Shown: positions 8,315 to 19,920 of the stretch, one piece after another
Position numbering within the stretch: position 1 is the first letter of the stretch
Layout of the letters: the number at the start of each line of letters is the position of its first letter
Source: Ereboglobus sp.
Lineage (GTDB): Bacteria; Verrucomicrobiota; Verrucomicrobiia; Opitutales; Opitutaceae
Assembly: GCA_029974595.1 (NCBI GenBank)
Contig: JARKRC010000062.1
Span: forward strand, 1 to 64,000
DNA length: 64,000 bases
Reading direction: 5' to 3'
The notes under the pieces: generated by a model
Told to the model about the DNA's origin: nothing
The model's database searches: none
Seen by the model: the letters and a program-made list of their open reading frames with translations, nothing else
Program-made: the position numbers and the translations under genes

Positions 8315-9706
8315 TCAGCGGGAGAGTTGCGCTTTGAGAAACTCGACGGAGCGGGTGATGGAGGAGTCTTGCTCCATCATGTTCTCGACGGTTTTGATGG
8401 CGTGGATGACGGTGCCGTGGTCGCGTCCGCCGAAGGCCGCGCCGATTTCCTGGAGCGAGTGCTTGGTGAGGAGGCGGCAGAGATACATGGCGATCTGGCG
8501 GGGAAAGGCGATGTTGGCGGGGCGGCGTTTGCTGGTCATGTCGCCGGGGCGCAATTCGTAGTGGTCGGAGACGCGTTTTTGGACGGCCTCGATGGTGAGC
8601 TGGCTTTGTGCCTGCTCGATGAGAATGGACTGGAGGAGCTGCTCGGCGAGGGCGACATCGACGGGGCCGGTTTTGAGCAGGAATGCGGTCGAGGCGACCT
8701 TGAGAAATGCGCCTTCGAGGGTGCGGATGTTCTTGGCGACGTTTTTGGCGATAAAATCGAGAACGTCGTCGGGGAGCTTGTGATCGAGGATCGAGGCCTT
8801 GCTGCGGAGGATGGCGAGGCGGGTTTCATAGTTGGGCGCCTGGACGTCGGTGGGCAGGCCCCATTCGAAGCGGGAGACGAGGCGGGCTTCGAGGTCCTTG
8901 ATTTCGGAGGCGCGGCGGTCGCTGGTGAGGACGATTTGTTTTCCCGCGGAGTGAAGTTCGTTGAAGGTATGGAAAAATTCCTCCTGGATGCCTTCCTTGC
9001 CGCCGAGGAACTGCACGTCGTCGAGGAGGAGGACGTCGGCATTACGGTAGCGGCGGCGGAATTGCACAAGGGCGTTTTCCTTGATGGCCTGCACGTATTC
9101 GTTGGTGAATGTTTCCGTGGTGCGGCAGACGATCTTGGCGTTGGGGTTGATTTTGAGGACGGCGTGGCCGATGGCGTGCATGAGGTGCGTTTTGCCGAGG
9201 CCGGTGGAGCCGGAGATGAAGAGGGGATTGAAGGCCAGCCCGGGGGATTGGGCGACGCGCGTGGCGGCGGCATGGGCCATCATGTTGTTTCCGCCGACGA
9301 TGTAGGCGTCGAAGGTGTAGTTGGCGATGAGAGCGGTGTTGAGCGGCGCGCGTTCGTTGGCGCCGGCGCGCATGTGACGGCGCGAGGCGGCGGCGGGCTC
9401 GCGGGCCGGTTCCGCGGCTGAGGGCTTGGCGGCCAGGGCGGCGGGCGCGGCGTCGGGGTTCCTTTTCACGCACACCGTGTAATTGCGGCCCGTCATGACC
9501 TGGAGGCGCTGCGTGATGAGGTCGAGGTAGTTGTCGTGAACGAAAATCGATGCAAAATCCGTGGGCGTGCCGAGGGTGATGGCGCCGTCGGTGTGCTCGA
9601 GGCACACGAGGTTTTCAAACCACAGGTGATAGACCTCTTCGGAAAAGAGGTTTTTGAAGTCGTTTTTGACGGCTTCCCAAAGGGCGGGAGAGGCGAGTGT
9701 GGACAT
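8315..9706 (-). CDS. dnaA: Chromosomal replication initiator protein DnaA
   Basis: The 463-residue protein binds DnaA boxes at the origin and opens the duplex. Domain I covers about residues 1-85. A variable Ala-rich linker (about 88-120) follows. The AAA+ domain has Walker A GSTGLGKTH (about 168-176) and Walker B LLLDDVQFL. The C-terminal DNA-binding domain carries the family signature around GAAFGGRDHGTVIHAIKTVE (about 425-445). Length is normal for the family. Two exact TTATNCACA boxes occur in the upstream gap, which suggests autoregulation and possibly the origin. The neighbours (ispG upstream, a hypothetical gene downstream) are not the classic dnaN/recF set. Confidence 0.98.
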   Translation of the reverse strand: MSTLASPALWEAVKNDFKNLFSEEVYHLWFENLVCLEHTDGAITLGTPTDFASIFVHDNYLDLITQRLQVMTGRNYTVCVKRNPDAAPAALAAKPSAAEPAREPAAASRRHMRAGANERAPLNTALIANYTFDAYIVGGNNMMAHAAATRVAQSPGLAFNPLFISGSTGLGKTHLMHAIGHAVLKINPNAKIVCRTTETFTNEYVQAIKENALVQFRRRYRNADVLLLDDVQFLGGKEGIQEEFFHTFNELHSAGKQIVLTSDRRASEIKDLEARLVSRFEWGLPTDVQAPNYETRLAILRSKASILDHKLPDDVLDFIAKNVAKNIRTLEGAFLKVASTAFLLKTGPVDVALAEQLLQSILIEQAQSQLTIEAVQKRVSDHYELRPGDMTSKRRPANIAFPRQIAMYLCRLLTKHSLQEIGAAFGGRDHGTVIHAIKTVENMMEQDSSITRSVEFLKAQLSR

Positions 9707-10191
9707 GTCCTTTCGGTGGTGGTTGAGCTGGTTTATTCACATAGGGGCTCAAACGGGCGGATCCGGACACATCACGGCGCGGTTTTGCGCGTGCATTGGA
9801 AGAGGAAAATGGGACAAGAGATACCCCGTTGTTAACAGGCGGTTATTGTCCTTTTTAACAAATTGGTATCTCGACGGATGCGGAGAGCCTCTCCAAGGGC
9901 GGCAAAAAAACAGAGACGGGATGTGATAAAGAACGGCACGCTGAGTTGCGGAAGAATGAGCGGAGGCCAAATAACGACGACAAAAAAAGCGCTGGCAAGA
10001 GCAACTTTCCAACAAGTTATTCACAGGCGGGCTGGTGATAACTTTTTCTCTTTTTTTGTTGCCATTTCCGAGGCCGGAGCGGGGAGCGTTTTTGAGAGGG
10101 AAAAATGATTTTCATGATGTCTCGATCGCTGAAAATTCGCGCCGGCTTTTGCACGGGCGTGTTTTTTTTGCGAAATTGGCACGCGGTTTTT
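9707..10191. other. AT-richer gap upstream of dnaA, candidate oriC / dnaA regulatory region
   Basis: This 485-base stretch has no convincing gene. It holds two DnaA boxes that match TTATNCACA exactly (TTATTCACA at 9733-9741 and 10017-10025). A related TTATCACCA lies on the minus strand about 10 bases after the second box, and an A/T-rich run follows (10040-10060). The setting, between dnaA and ispG, fits an origin or an autoregulatory region. Two boxes alone do not prove an origin. Confidence 0.45.
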
Positions 10192-12264
<2,073 letters not shown>

Positions 12265-12319
12265 GTTTGTGAGAAAACGGAGAATGGGTATAAATATGCC
12301 GCGGCGCGCAGGCGGCAAG

Positions 12320-12412
12320 CTTGCGAGTTTAAATCGACGTAAATCGATGCGAGCGGACGCGAATCGATTTAACTCGATTTAAGTCGAGTTATGTCGATTT
12401 AAGTCGGGCGTT
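12320..12412. repeat. Tandem-like TCGATTTAA / TTTAAGTCGA repeat tract
   Basis: At least six imperfect copies of a motif such as AAATCGACGT, AATCGATTTAACTCGATTTA and GTCGATTTAAGTCG lie between ispG and the SDR gene. Related tracts occur at 41048-41092 and 44843-44890. They vary too much in unit and spacing to be a CRISPR array. Confidence 0.6.
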
Positions 12413-12414
12413 TT

Positions 12415-13200
12415 TCAGATCGTCATCGCGTGGTAGCCGCCGTCCACGATGATTTCTGCGCCGGTGATGAATTTGCCCGCGTCACTGGCCATGAGGAGCG
12501 TTGCCCCGATGAGTTCATGCGCTTCGCCGAAGCGTTTCATGGGTGTGTGCCCCATGATGGAGGCGACGCGATCGGGTGTGAGAACCTTGCGGTTTTGCTC
12601 AGCGGGGAAAAAGCCGGGAACAAGGATGTTGACGCGGACGTTCTTTGGAGCCCATTCGCGGGCGAGATTTTTGGAGAGGTTATGCACGGCGGCCTTCGTG
12701 GCGGAGTAGGTGAAGACGCGTGAGAGCGGAATAAGGCCGGACATGGAGCCGAGGTTGATGATGGAGCCGCCCTGGCCGCGTTCGACGAGGTATTTGCCGA
12801 AAACCTGGCAGCCGAGAAACACGCCTTTGCAGTTGATGTTCACGATGCGGTCGAATTCGTCCTCGGCAATGTCGAGGTAGGGCGTGGCGGAGTTGACGCC
12901 GGCGCCGTTGACGACGATGTCGATCTTTCCCGAGCGCTTGAGAACGGTGTCGAGGAGGGTTTGGAGAGCTTCCTTGCTGCTGGCCTCGGCGGCCACGAAG
13001 TAGGCTTTGCCTCCGGCGGCGGCAATTTTGTCGAGGCGGGCTTTTGCTTTTTCCTCGTTGCGTCCGACGAGGACGACCTCGGCGCCCGCGCCTGCGAGAC
13101 CTTCGGCCATCGCGCCGCAGAGCTCGCCGGTGCCGCCGATGACGACGGCGACCTTGCCGTTAAGGTTGAAGAGTGAATCGAGATATTGGGATGAGGACAT
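12415..13200 (-). CDS. Short-chain dehydrogenase/reductase, possibly D-mannonate oxidoreductase type
   Basis: The 261-residue NAD(P)-dependent oxidoreductase is a classical SDR. The nucleotide-binding loop is GGTGELCG (residues 22-29), the NAG-like motif is NGAGVN (about 107), Ser lies in NLGSMSG and the catalytic pair in YSATK. The C-terminal end [17 protein letters not shown] is typical of the fold. Sequence style is close to SDRs annotated as mannonate or gluconate oxidoreductases in polysaccharide degraders, but the sugar substrate cannot be fixed here because no uronate genes are adjacent. It is divergent from nth. Confidence 0.85.
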   Translation of the reverse strand: MSSSQYLDSLFNLNGKVAVVIGGTGELCGAMAEGLAGAGAEVVLVGRNEEKAKARLDKIAAAGGKAYFVAAEASSKEALQTLLDTVLKRSGKIDIVVNGAGVNSATPYLDIAEDEFDRIVNINCKGVFLGCQVFGKYLVERGQGGSIINLGSMSGLIPLSRVFTYSATKAAVHNLSKNLAREWAPKNVRVNILVPGFFPAEQNRKVLTPDRVASIMGHTPMKRFGEAHELIGATLLMASDAGKFITGAEIIVDGGYHAMTI

Positions 13201-13386
13201 TGCCGGAATGTGTGTTTGTGGTTATTGGGAGTGAGAGACTACAGAACGCCATGCGGAACGGAACAATGCAAGCTGCAAGCGTCTCGTGTCCGAATATTGC
13301 GAGGCGCGCGTAAAAATCGGAGCGGCGGGCGGTGGCGCGCCGTTTTTCACTCGCGCAACCGCGCGGGAGCGATTGTCGTGCGTGCC

Positions 13387-14064
13387 ATGCCCGACACAAC
13401 AGTGACATCCCCGTTCAAAACCAAGGCCGCGCGCGCGGCCTATGTTGATAAAAAGCTTGCGGCGTTGTATCCCGAGACGCCGATTCCGCTGAGGCATGGC
13501 GATGCGTTTACGTTGCTCGTCGCCGTGGTTCTGTCCGCGCAATGCACCGACAAGCGGGTGAACGAGGTGACTCCGGAATTGTTCGCGCTTGCCGGCACCG
13601 CCGAAAAAATGTCGCGGCAGCGCGTCGCGGACATCCAGCGCATCATCAGGCCGTGCGGCCTTTCCCCGCAGAAAGCGAAGGCCATCTCGGGACTTTCGAA
13701 AATCATCGTGCAGAAGCACGGCGGACAGGTGCCGCGCACATTTGAGGAGCTGGAGGATCTGCCGGGTGTGGGGCACAAGACGGCGTCGGTCGTGATGTCG
13801 CAGGCGTGGGGCGTGCCGGCGTTTCCGGTGGACACGCACATACACCGGCTCGCGTTTCGCTGGGGGCTGAGCGACGGGAGCAATGTCGTGCAAACCGAGC
13901 GCGATCTCAAAAAACTGTTTCCCGTCGATCACTGGAACGCGCTGCATTTGCGAATCATTTATTACGGACGCGAACACTGCACGGCGCGCGGCTGCGACGG
14001 CACCGTATGCGAGATATGCCGCGCGCTTTATCCCAACCGCAAGCGCGCGGTGCGGGTGAAGTGA
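13387..14064 (+). CDS. nth: Endonuclease III (base-excision repair DNA glycosylase/lyase)
   Basis: The 225-residue enzyme removes oxidised pyrimidines and nicks the abasic site. The substrate-pocket helix has LSAQCTDKRVNEVTP, and the helix-hairpin-helix is LEDLPGVGHKTASVV with the catalytic Lys; the catalytic Asp lies in FPVDTHIHR. The C-terminal Cys set is C-x4-C-x4-C-x2-C (HCTARGCDGTVCEIC), which differs from the common C-x6-C-x2-C-x5-C cluster spacing. ATG 13387 was chosen because upstream in-frame sequence is not conserved-looking. It runs convergently into nadK. Confidence 0.93.
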   Translation: MPDTTVTSPFKTKAARAAYVDKKLAALYPETPIPLRHGDAFTLLVAVVLSAQCTDKRVNEVTPELFALAGTAEKMSRQRVADIQRIIRPCGLSPQKAKAISGLSKIIVQKHGGQVPRTFEELEDLPGVGHKTASVVMSQAWGVPAFPVDTHIHRLAFRWGLSDGSNVVQTERDLKKLFPVDHWNALHLRIIYYGREHCTARGCDGTVCEICRALYPNRKRAVRVK

Positions 14065-14088
14065 ACGGTGGCGCGCGATGCGTTTTCG

Positions 14089-14958
14089 TCACTCGGTGAC
14101 CGGCCCGTGGCTGCCGCTCCAGTTGAGCTTCTTGCGCACCACGGAGAAATGGCTGTGCATGGCGTGTTGCACGAGCGGAAGGCGGAGCGGGGAAAGCGTG
14201 ATTTCGATGAGGCCGTCGCCGCAGAGCATCGGGTTTTGCTGCCCGTCGGCGGCGACGAGGAGCCTAGCCCGCGGGTCGCGGTTGCGAATGCGCAGACGGA
14301 CGCTGTCGGGGAAAATGATGGAGCGGTTGGAGAGCGTGTGCGGGCAGATGGGCGTCATCGCAAGAACGGCTGCGTCGGGATAAATGAGCGGGCCGCCGGC
14401 GGAAAGATTGTAGGCGGTCGATCCGGTGGGGGTGGAAACGATGAGGCCGTCGCTGAAATAGTCGGTGACGAACTGGTCGTCGGCGTGGACTTCGAGGCGG
14501 ACGAGGTGGGAGTTGCGCTCGTCCTTGATCACGATGTCATTGAGCGCGGAGAGCGTGGCGGATCGGGGCGGGCCGCCGTTATCACAGCCGTCGATGCGGC
14601 ACTGGAGCAGCGAGCGGCGCGAGACCTTGAAATCGCCCGCGAGCATGGACGGGAAATGCCGCGGAGCCTCGTCGGCGGAAAGCGTCGTGAGAAAGCCGAG
14701 GTGGCCGCGATTGACGCCGATGACCGGCACCTGTTCGCGGGCGGCGTCGGCGGCGATGCCGAGCAGGGTGCCGTCGCCGCCGATCACGCAGCAGGCGTCG
14801 CAGTTGTTGAGGAAGCCGGCGGGGATGGGAAACCTGTCCGTCGTGCGCACGGTGACGCCCGCCCCGGCGGCGATTGCGAGCAGGTTTTGCGCGAGCTCGG
14901 AGGCGCCGTTTTTCTGGACGTTTACAACGAGGGCAAGGGTGCGGATGGCGGCTGGCAT
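14089..14958 (-). CDS. nadK: NAD kinase
   Basis: The 289-residue cytoplasmic enzyme phosphorylates NAD to NADP. The diagnostic GGDGTLLGIA motif lies at about residues 61-70, then GVNRGHLGFLTT, the ALND metal-site motif, and SDGLIVSTPTGSTAYNLSAGGP, all in family order. ATG 14958 starts at MPAAIRTLALVVN, a normal NadK N-terminus; a longer in-frame extension reaches 15312 but overlaps the start of the divergent DUF481 gene and looks non-coding. Confidence 0.94.
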   Translation of the reverse strand: MPAAIRTLALVVNVQKNGASELAQNLLAIAAGAGVTVRTTDRFPIPAGFLNNCDACCVIGGDGTLLGIAADAAREQVPVIGVNRGHLGFLTTLSADEAPRHFPSMLAGDFKVSRRSLLQCRIDGCDNGGPPRSATLSALNDIVIKDERNSHLVRLEVHADDQFVTDYFSDGLIVSTPTGSTAYNLSAGGPLIYPDAAVLAMTPICPHTLSNRSIIFPDSVRLRIRNRDPRARLLVAADGQQNPMLCGDGLIEITLSPLRLPLVQHAMHSHFSVVRKKLNWSGSHGPVTE

Positions 14959-15130
14959 GGTATGCGCAGGCAAGCCGATTGGTCCGGGCGTTGCAAATGC
15001 CAAACGCATGGGCCCGATGAGGCGTCCCAATTTTTCTCCGGATTTCATGCCGACACTCTTGACGTGCTCATTTCGCAACAGGCATATTTTTTTCAAACAT
15101 TCATTCCAGAATCCTGTCGGAAAAAATCCC

Positions 15131-16210
15131 ATGTTATCGTTTACGCGTTCATTGATCACCATTACAGGCCTTTTCTTGATGGCTGGCGGTCTTTTGCGCG
15201 CGGACATCCTGACCCTGGCAAACGGCGACAAGATTAAGGGCACGCTCGTCAAGAACGTCGATGACATGATCACGTTCAAGTCGGACATCCTCGGCGAAAT
15301 CGTCGTCCCCACGACAAAGGCCAGCGTCGAAGTCGAGCTGACGGAGGAACAAAAGGTGGCTCAGGCAAAGGCTGCCGAGGAAAAACGTGTCGCCGAAGCC
15401 AAGGCCGCGGAGGAGAAAAAGAAGACGGCACAAACCGCCACTAAGGAGCCGGCCATTGACAAAACGAAGGCGAACTTCGCAGCCATTGATTTCAAAGACA
15501 TGCGCAATACGGCAAAAACGAGGCGCAGCACCAAGATTGACGATACCGGATGGGTTAACCGGATCGAGTTCGGCCTGACCAGCCAAACCGGTCGCGTGGA
15601 CAAGATGGACATTTATTTGCGCACGGAAAACAACCGCCGCACGCCCAAGACCGAAACACGGTTTCTGAATCGTTACACTTATGGCGAAACCGACAGCAAA
15701 CGCACGGCGGACTCGCTTTCCTCCAATCTTCGGTTCAGGCGCACGCTCACGGGCCGCCTCTTTTTGCAGAGCAACACCCGCTATGACCACAACCGGATAA
15801 CGCTCGTTGATGCCGATGCGGAACAGGGCGTTGGATTGGGCTACAATGTACTCACATACAAGCAGCTCATGATTGCCTCGGGCATGGACGCCGCCATGCG
15901 ATACAGGGCGTATATAAGGCCAGCCGACGGCTCTGCCAGACTTCCCAGTGACACGTCGTCCGTGATGAATATATTTCAGGACATAAGCTGGACCATCAAC
16001 AGGCGCTTTTCCATGACACAAGATTTTGTCGCCATGATAAACACCAGCGACGCCAACGACCAAAAATACAATTTCAACGCGGGTTTGACGGGCAAAATAA
16101 CGAACACATTCAACATCACCACGCGCTTCGAAATCGAGTATAGCAAGATCCTCGAGCACGATTTGCGCTACTATCAGCGGATCACCACGACGCTCGCCTA
16201 CGTCTTTTAA
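15131..16210 (+). CDS. DUF481-type outer-membrane beta-barrel protein
   Basis: The 359-residue protein has a signal peptide (SLITITGLFLMAGGLLRA) and an N-terminal module ILTLANGDKIKGTLVKNVDD that is common in DUF481 proteins. A Lys/Ala/Glu-rich coiled stretch (about 77-110) leads into a C-terminal domain of alternating beta strands from about residue 140. It ends in aromatic YVF, the usual recognition signal for outer-membrane barrel assembly. Function is unknown; the family is widespread in Gram-negative outer membranes. It is monocistronic with a short gap to the LOG gene. Confidence 0.85.
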   Translation: MLSFTRSLITITGLFLMAGGLLRADILTLANGDKIKGTLVKNVDDMITFKSDILGEIVVPTTKASVEVELTEEQKVAQAKAAEEKRVAEAKAAEEKKKTAQTATKEPAIDKTKANFAAIDFKDMRNTAKTRRSTKIDDTGWVNRIEFGLTSQTGRVDKMDIYLRTENNRRTPKTETRFLNRYTYGETDSKRTADSLSSNLRFRRTLTGRLFLQSNTRYDHNRITLVDADAEQGVGLGYNVLTYKQLMIASGMDAAMRYRAYIRPADGSARLPSDTSSVMNIFQDISWTINRRFSMTQDFVAMINTSDANDQKYNFNAGLTGKITNTFNITTRFEIEYSKILEHDLRYYQRITTTLAYVF

Positions 16211-16248
16211 TTTGCGGGTGGCTCCGACGGACGGTTTTCTTTCCGTGT

Positions 16249-16842
16249 ATGTCCAAATTTCTCTGCGTCTATTGCGCCTCCAGCACAAAACTTGACCCCA
16301 AATATTATGCCGCCGCCGGGGAGATTGGGCGCGGCATGGCGGCGGGCGGATGGGGGCTTGTCTATGGCGGCGGCAATGCCGGGCTGATGGGATCGTTGGC
16401 GCGCGCGGTGAAGGCCGGGGGCGGGCGCGTCGTCGGCGTGATACCGGATTTCATGATCGAGCGCGAACTCGCCTATCGCGAGGCCGACGAACTCGTGGTC
16501 GTGAAAACGATGCGCGAGCGCAAGGGCATCATGGCAGGACGGGCCAGCGCGTTCCTGGCGCTGCCGGGCGGAATCGGCACGCTGGAGGAACTGGCCGAAA
16601 TACTCACCGAGCGTTATTTGAATCTCTCCCAAAAACCCGTGGTGCTTTTCAACCAGGACGGCTTTTATGACGATCTGCTGCGGTTCTTTGAGCGCATGGT
16701 GCGCGAGAACTTCAAGACGGCGGGCGCGGGTTCGTTGTTCACGGTGGCAAACTCGGTCGGGGAAATCTGGCCGCAGATCGCACATGCGCCGGTGTTCGAT
16801 GTGGACGGGCTTTGGAAAAAACAACCGGGCCGGGAAGGCTGA
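16249..16842 (+). CDS. LOG family protein (Rossmann-fold nucleotide hydrolase)
   Basis: The 197-residue protein has the LOG/TIGR00730 signatures GGGNAGLMG and PGGIGTLEEL with the catalytic Arg/Glu region MRERKGIMAGRASAFLALPG. Characterised relatives release the base from nucleoside 5-phosphates (phosphoribohydrolase), including cytokinin nucleotides in plants and bacteria. It is followed 7 bases later by a NUDIX gene, so the two are likely co-transcribed nucleotide-handling genes. The true substrate is unknown. Confidence 0.9.
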   Translation: MSKFLCVYCASSTKLDPKYYAAAGEIGRGMAAGGWGLVYGGGNAGLMGSLARAVKAGGGRVVGVIPDFMIERELAYREADELVVVKTMRERKGIMAGRASAFLALPGGIGTLEELAEILTERYLNLSQKPVVLFNQDGFYDDLLRFFERMVRENFKTAGAGSLFTVANSVGEIWPQIAHAPVFDVDGLWKKQPGREG

Positions 16843-16849
16843 CCGAAAA

Positions 16850-17422
16850 ATGAAACGCGAACCGATCTTGAAACTGCTCAGGGCGCATGCCGCCAAAAAG
16901 CTCGATGCGCACGAGGCCGCGATGGCGGCGGACATGATTCGTTTTGTCGGGGAGCATGAAAATTGCGCGGAGCGTTCGCTGCTCATCGGGCATTTGACCG
17001 GGTCGGCCTGGATTGTGGATGCGGCACGACGGCGCACCTTGCTCACGCATCACCGGAAGCTGGACAAGTGGCTGCAACTCGGAGGGCATGCCGATGGCGA
17101 GATGGATCTGGCATCGGTCGCGATGCGCGAGGCGAGGGAGGAGTCGGGGCTGAAATCCCTGCGGCTCGTGCGCGACGAAAGCGGCGCGGTTGGGATTTTC
17201 GACGTGGACAGGCACCGGATTCCCGCGCGCGGGGCAGAGCCGGAACACTGGCACTACGATGTGCGGTTTGTCGTGGAGGCGGATCCGGACGAGCCGCTTG
17301 TTGTGACAGCCGAATCGAAGGATCTCGCTTGGGTTGATGTCGCCGATGTGGCGCAACTCAACCCCGAGGAATCAATGTTGCGGATGGTGCGAAAAACGCT
17401 GCGCGCGGGATGGAGTTTTTGA
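16850..17422 (+). CDS. NUDIX hydrolase
   Basis: The 190-residue protein hydrolyses a nucleoside diphosphate linked to another moiety. The NUDIX box is GGHADGEMDL followed by REAREESG, with the core RExxEE catalytic Glu residues intact (about residues 78-100); the box's first Glu position is displaced, as in a known GGHADG subgroup. ATG 16850 starts MKREPIL, eight bases after the LOG stop, with purine-rich sequence before it. Substrate is unknown; pairing with LOG suggests nucleotide clean-up. Confidence 0.88.
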   Translation: MKREPILKLLRAHAAKKLDAHEAAMAADMIRFVGEHENCAERSLLIGHLTGSAWIVDAARRRTLLTHHRKLDKWLQLGGHADGEMDLASVAMREAREESGLKSLRLVRDESGAVGIFDVDRHRIPARGAEPEHWHYDVRFVVEADPDEPLVVTAESKDLAWVDVADVAQLNPEESMLRMVRKTLRAGWSF

Positions 17423-17424
17423 GA

Positions 17425-17712
17425 TCACGGAGGCACGGAAACACGGTAGGATTCTCAGCCAAGGCGCGAAGGGCGCAAAGAGGACGGAAGTTTTCAACCG
17501 CGACTGGACGCCAATGATCGCGAATGCTCCGGCAGGGATATTTTTATTTGCAGGGTTTGGCATTCATTCGTGGTTGAAAATTGCTTCAAGCACACGGGCT
17601 GGCAGCCCGTGCCACCCGATCGGCTGGCCGCTTCTCCTTTTCCGATCTTTGCGGCCTTTGTTTCTTTGCTGTGAATCCTTCCGTGTTTCCGTGATTTATA
17701 AAACCCCGGCGG
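17425..17712. repeat. Dispersed inverted repeats (CACGGAGGCACGG and CACGGGC families)
   Basis: GATCACGGAGGCACGGAAAC near 17425 is the inverse of TCCGTGTTTCCGTGATTTAT near 17685. Inside lie CACGGGCTGGCAGCCCGTG (17597-17615) and stock sequence such as GGCGCGAAGGGCGCAAAG. No gene is visible in this 290-base gap. Confidence 0.65.
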
Positions 17713-17717
17713 CGTTT

Positions 17718-18335
17718 TTATCCGCGCAGGCTCACGGGCTTGTCCAATATCTCGCGAAGGATGATGGCGCGGCGGAGTTCGGAGGTGTTGCGCAGCGAGT
17801 CGAAGAGGTCGCCGGAGGCGGGGGACACTTCTGTGGAATCGGCGGCTTGAAGGGCAAAGGCTTTGTCGATGTTTGCGCCGGACGCGGCAGCGCGGGCCTG
17901 CATTTCGGCAAGTTGCTGCATTGCGGAGCGGTAGGCGGTGGTCGATTCGTCGTCGTCGGGCAATGGCGCGGGCTGCGGCTTTTTCGCGGGCGGCAGCGGC
18001 GGCGGCATTGTGTCCGCCTGCTGGCTGGTGCGCGAGACGGGAGACGCGACGGGACGCGGCATGGACGCAGGAGCTTGCGGACGCTCCATGCGGGCGAGGA
18101 TCTTTCGGCGCACTTCCTCCTGTATGCGGCGTGTGCGCTCGGCTTCATCGGCATCCGTCGCGGAGGAGCCGCGCATGGAGGGCTGGGCGGCGGGCTGCTG
18201 TTTGCCGGAGCGCATTTCCTGTTTGCGCTTGGCCTGCAGCTCCTTGTGCGCCTGCGCGATCCTCCCAATCAGGGCGATCACGATGAAGACGATGAAGATG
18301 ATGACCTGCGGATTTTTTAGGAGCCAGTCGAGCAT
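17718..18335 (-). CDS. Hypothetical membrane-anchored protein downstream of floA
   Basis: The 205-residue protein starts with one membrane helix (VIIFIVFIVIALIGRIA, about residues 11-27), then a Lys/Arg-rich juxtamembrane stretch, an Ala/Pro/Gln-rich disordered middle, and a C-terminal segment ending in RRAIILREILDKPVSLRG. That last motif (hydrophobic, ILREIL, Pro) is a feature often seen in small verrucomicrobial membrane proteins. It follows floA on the same strand after 94 bases, so a link to membrane microdomains is possible but not proven. Confidence 0.7.
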   Translation of the reverse strand: MLDWLLKNPQVIIFIVFIVIALIGRIAQAHKELQAKRKQEMRSGKQQPAAQPSMRGSSATDADEAERTRRIQEEVRRKILARMERPQAPASMPRPVASPVSRTSQQADTMPPPLPPAKKPQPAPLPDDDESTTAYRSAMQQLAEMQARAAASGANIDKAFALQAADSTEVSPASGDLFDSLRNTSELRRAIILREILDKPVSLRG

Positions 18336-18429
18336 GACGATTGAGTGGTGAGGAACGGCGGTGAGTGGAAGAGGAGCGGCGGCATTTTAATCATGCGCGC
18401 CGCCGTCGGTCAGCATCCGCGGCTTTCCC

Positions 18430-19434
18430 TTATTTTTTCTGCTCAGGCTTGGCGATGCTGGAGCGCATATCGCTGTCGGCCTGAACATTTTGCATACGGT
18501 AATAATCCATGACGCCGAGGTTTCCTTTGCGGAAGGCGTCGGCCATGGCGAGCGGGACTTCGGCTTGGGCCTCGACGACCTTGGCCTGCATTTCCTGCAC
18601 CTTCGCCTTCATTTCCTGTTCGAGGGCGACGGCGGCGGCGCGACGGATTTCGGCCTGTGCTTGCGCGATGGATTTGTTGGCCATGGCCTGGGCTTCCTGA
18701 AGCTTGGCGCCGATGTTGTCGCCGACGTCCACGTCGGCGATGTCGATGGAGAGGATTTCAAAGGCGGTGCCGACGTCGAGGCCGCGGGCGAGCACGTTTT
18801 TGGAAATGGAGTCGGGGGATTCGAGCACGGCCTTGTAGGATTCGGCGGAGCCGATGGTGTTGACGATGCCTTCGCCGACGCGGGCGATGATGGTGTCCTC
18901 CTTCGCGCCGCCGACGAAGCGGTCGAGGTTGGTGCGCACGGTCACGCGGGCGCGGACTTTTACCTGGATGCCGTCCTTGGCGACGCCGTCGATGGTGACG
19001 CGGCCTTGTTCGGGGTTGGGGCAGTCGATGACTTTGGGATCGACGGAGGTGCGCACGGCTTCGACGACGGATTTGCCGGAGCCTTTGGTGGCGAGGTCGA
19101 TGGCGCAGGCACGGTCCCAATCGAGGGCGATGCCGGCTTTTTTTGCCGCGATGATGGCCTGCACCGTGGGAACGACGTTGCCGCCGGCCTGATAGTGCGA
19201 GGCAATCTGGTCGGCTGTAATGGGAATGCCGGCGCGGACTGCGGTGATGCGCGCGTCAACGATCAAGCCGTAAGGGATGCTTGCGAACTTGAGGCCGATC
19301 AGTTTCGACATGGGCACGGTGGCGCCGTTGAAGAAGGCTCTTATGTATGCGCCGATGAGGCTCAGCATGATGCCTATCAGGACGAGGAGGACGATGCCGA
19401 CGATGGCGAGGAGGACGAGGATGGGAATACTCAT
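18430..19434 (-). CDS. floA: Flotillin-like protein FloA
   Basis: The 334-residue membrane scaffold organises lipid microdomains. Residues 4-33 form a hydrophobic hairpin. The SPFH-like region includes [20 protein letters not shown], and a long Ala/Gln/Glu-rich coiled coil with repeated AQAE and [15 protein letters not shown] (about 240-300) is characteristic. It lies 9 bases downstream of the short nfeD gene in an nfeD-nfeD-floA operon, the usual partnership of flotillin with NfeD. Confidence 0.95.
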   Translation of the reverse strand: MSIPILVLLAIVGIVLLVLIGIMLSLIGAYIRAFFNGATVPMSKLIGLKFASIPYGLIVDARITAVRAGIPITADQIASHYQAGGNVVPTVQAIIAAKKAGIALDWDRACAIDLATKGSGKSVVEAVRTSVDPKVIDCPNPEQGRVTIDGVAKDGIQVKVRARVTVRTNLDRFVGGAKEDTIIARVGEGIVNTIGSAESYKAVLESPDSISKNVLARGLDVGTAFEILSIDIADVDVGDNIGAKLQEAQAMANKSIAQAQAEIRRAAAVALEQEMKAKVQEMQAKVVEAQAEVPLAMADAFRKGNLGVMDYYRMQNVQADSDMRSSIAKPEQKK

Positions 19435-19443
19435 GGGTTTCGA

Positions 19444-19920
19444 TCAGGTGTTTGTTGTTTTGGTTACTATTACGCGAAAATTATCCAGGCCGACGACGCG
19501 CAATTTTTCGCCGGCGCTTACAAAGCCGCTCTCAGAAAATGCCTCGAACCGCTGCGGGCCGACGCGCACATAGCCGCTTGGGGCGAGCGTGGTTTCGGCG
19601 ACCGCGTCGCGGCCGATTATGTCGGAAGACTCGGCGAGGGGCGGCTGGCTCACTCCTTCGACGGTTGCATTCATCGTGACGCGTTTTGCGATTTTCGATT
19701 TCGGGAGCCAGACCAGCTCGATGCAGATGGTGAGCGTCACGAGGACGATGGCGGAGATGATGGCAATGGCACCGCCGCCCGCGCCGTAGGAGACAAACGC
19801 GGCGGCGCATCCTATGGCCATGAGGATGCCGCCGATTACCCCGAGGATCGCGCCGGGCATGACGACCTCGAACGCGAGCAATACGATGCCGACCGCAAAA
19901 AGGATTATGATGAGGCTCAT
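19444..19920 (-). CDS. NfeD-like membrane protein (short form)
   Basis: The 158-residue protein has three to four N-terminal membrane helices (LIIILFAVGIVLLAFEVV, then LGVIGGILMAIGCAAAF, IAIISAIVLVTLTI) and a C-terminal OB-fold of NfeD type from about residue 85 (GVSQPPLAES to VVGLDNFRVIV). Its start overlaps the stop of the upstream protease-type nfeD by 4 bases (ATGA), so they are coupled. Family members assist flotillins. Confidence 0.88.
   Translation of the reverse strand: MSLIIILFAVGIVLLAFEVVMPGAILGVIGGILMAIGCAAAFVSYGAGGGAIAIISAIVLVTLTICIELVWLPKSKIAKRVTMNATVEGVSQPPLAESSDIIGRDAVAETTLAPSGYVRVGPQRFEAFSESGFVSAGEKLRVVGLDNFRVIVTKTTNT

Noticed and set aside
12320-12412. CRISPR array
   Set aside because: Units are short, imperfect and without unique spacers of regular length; no cas genes.
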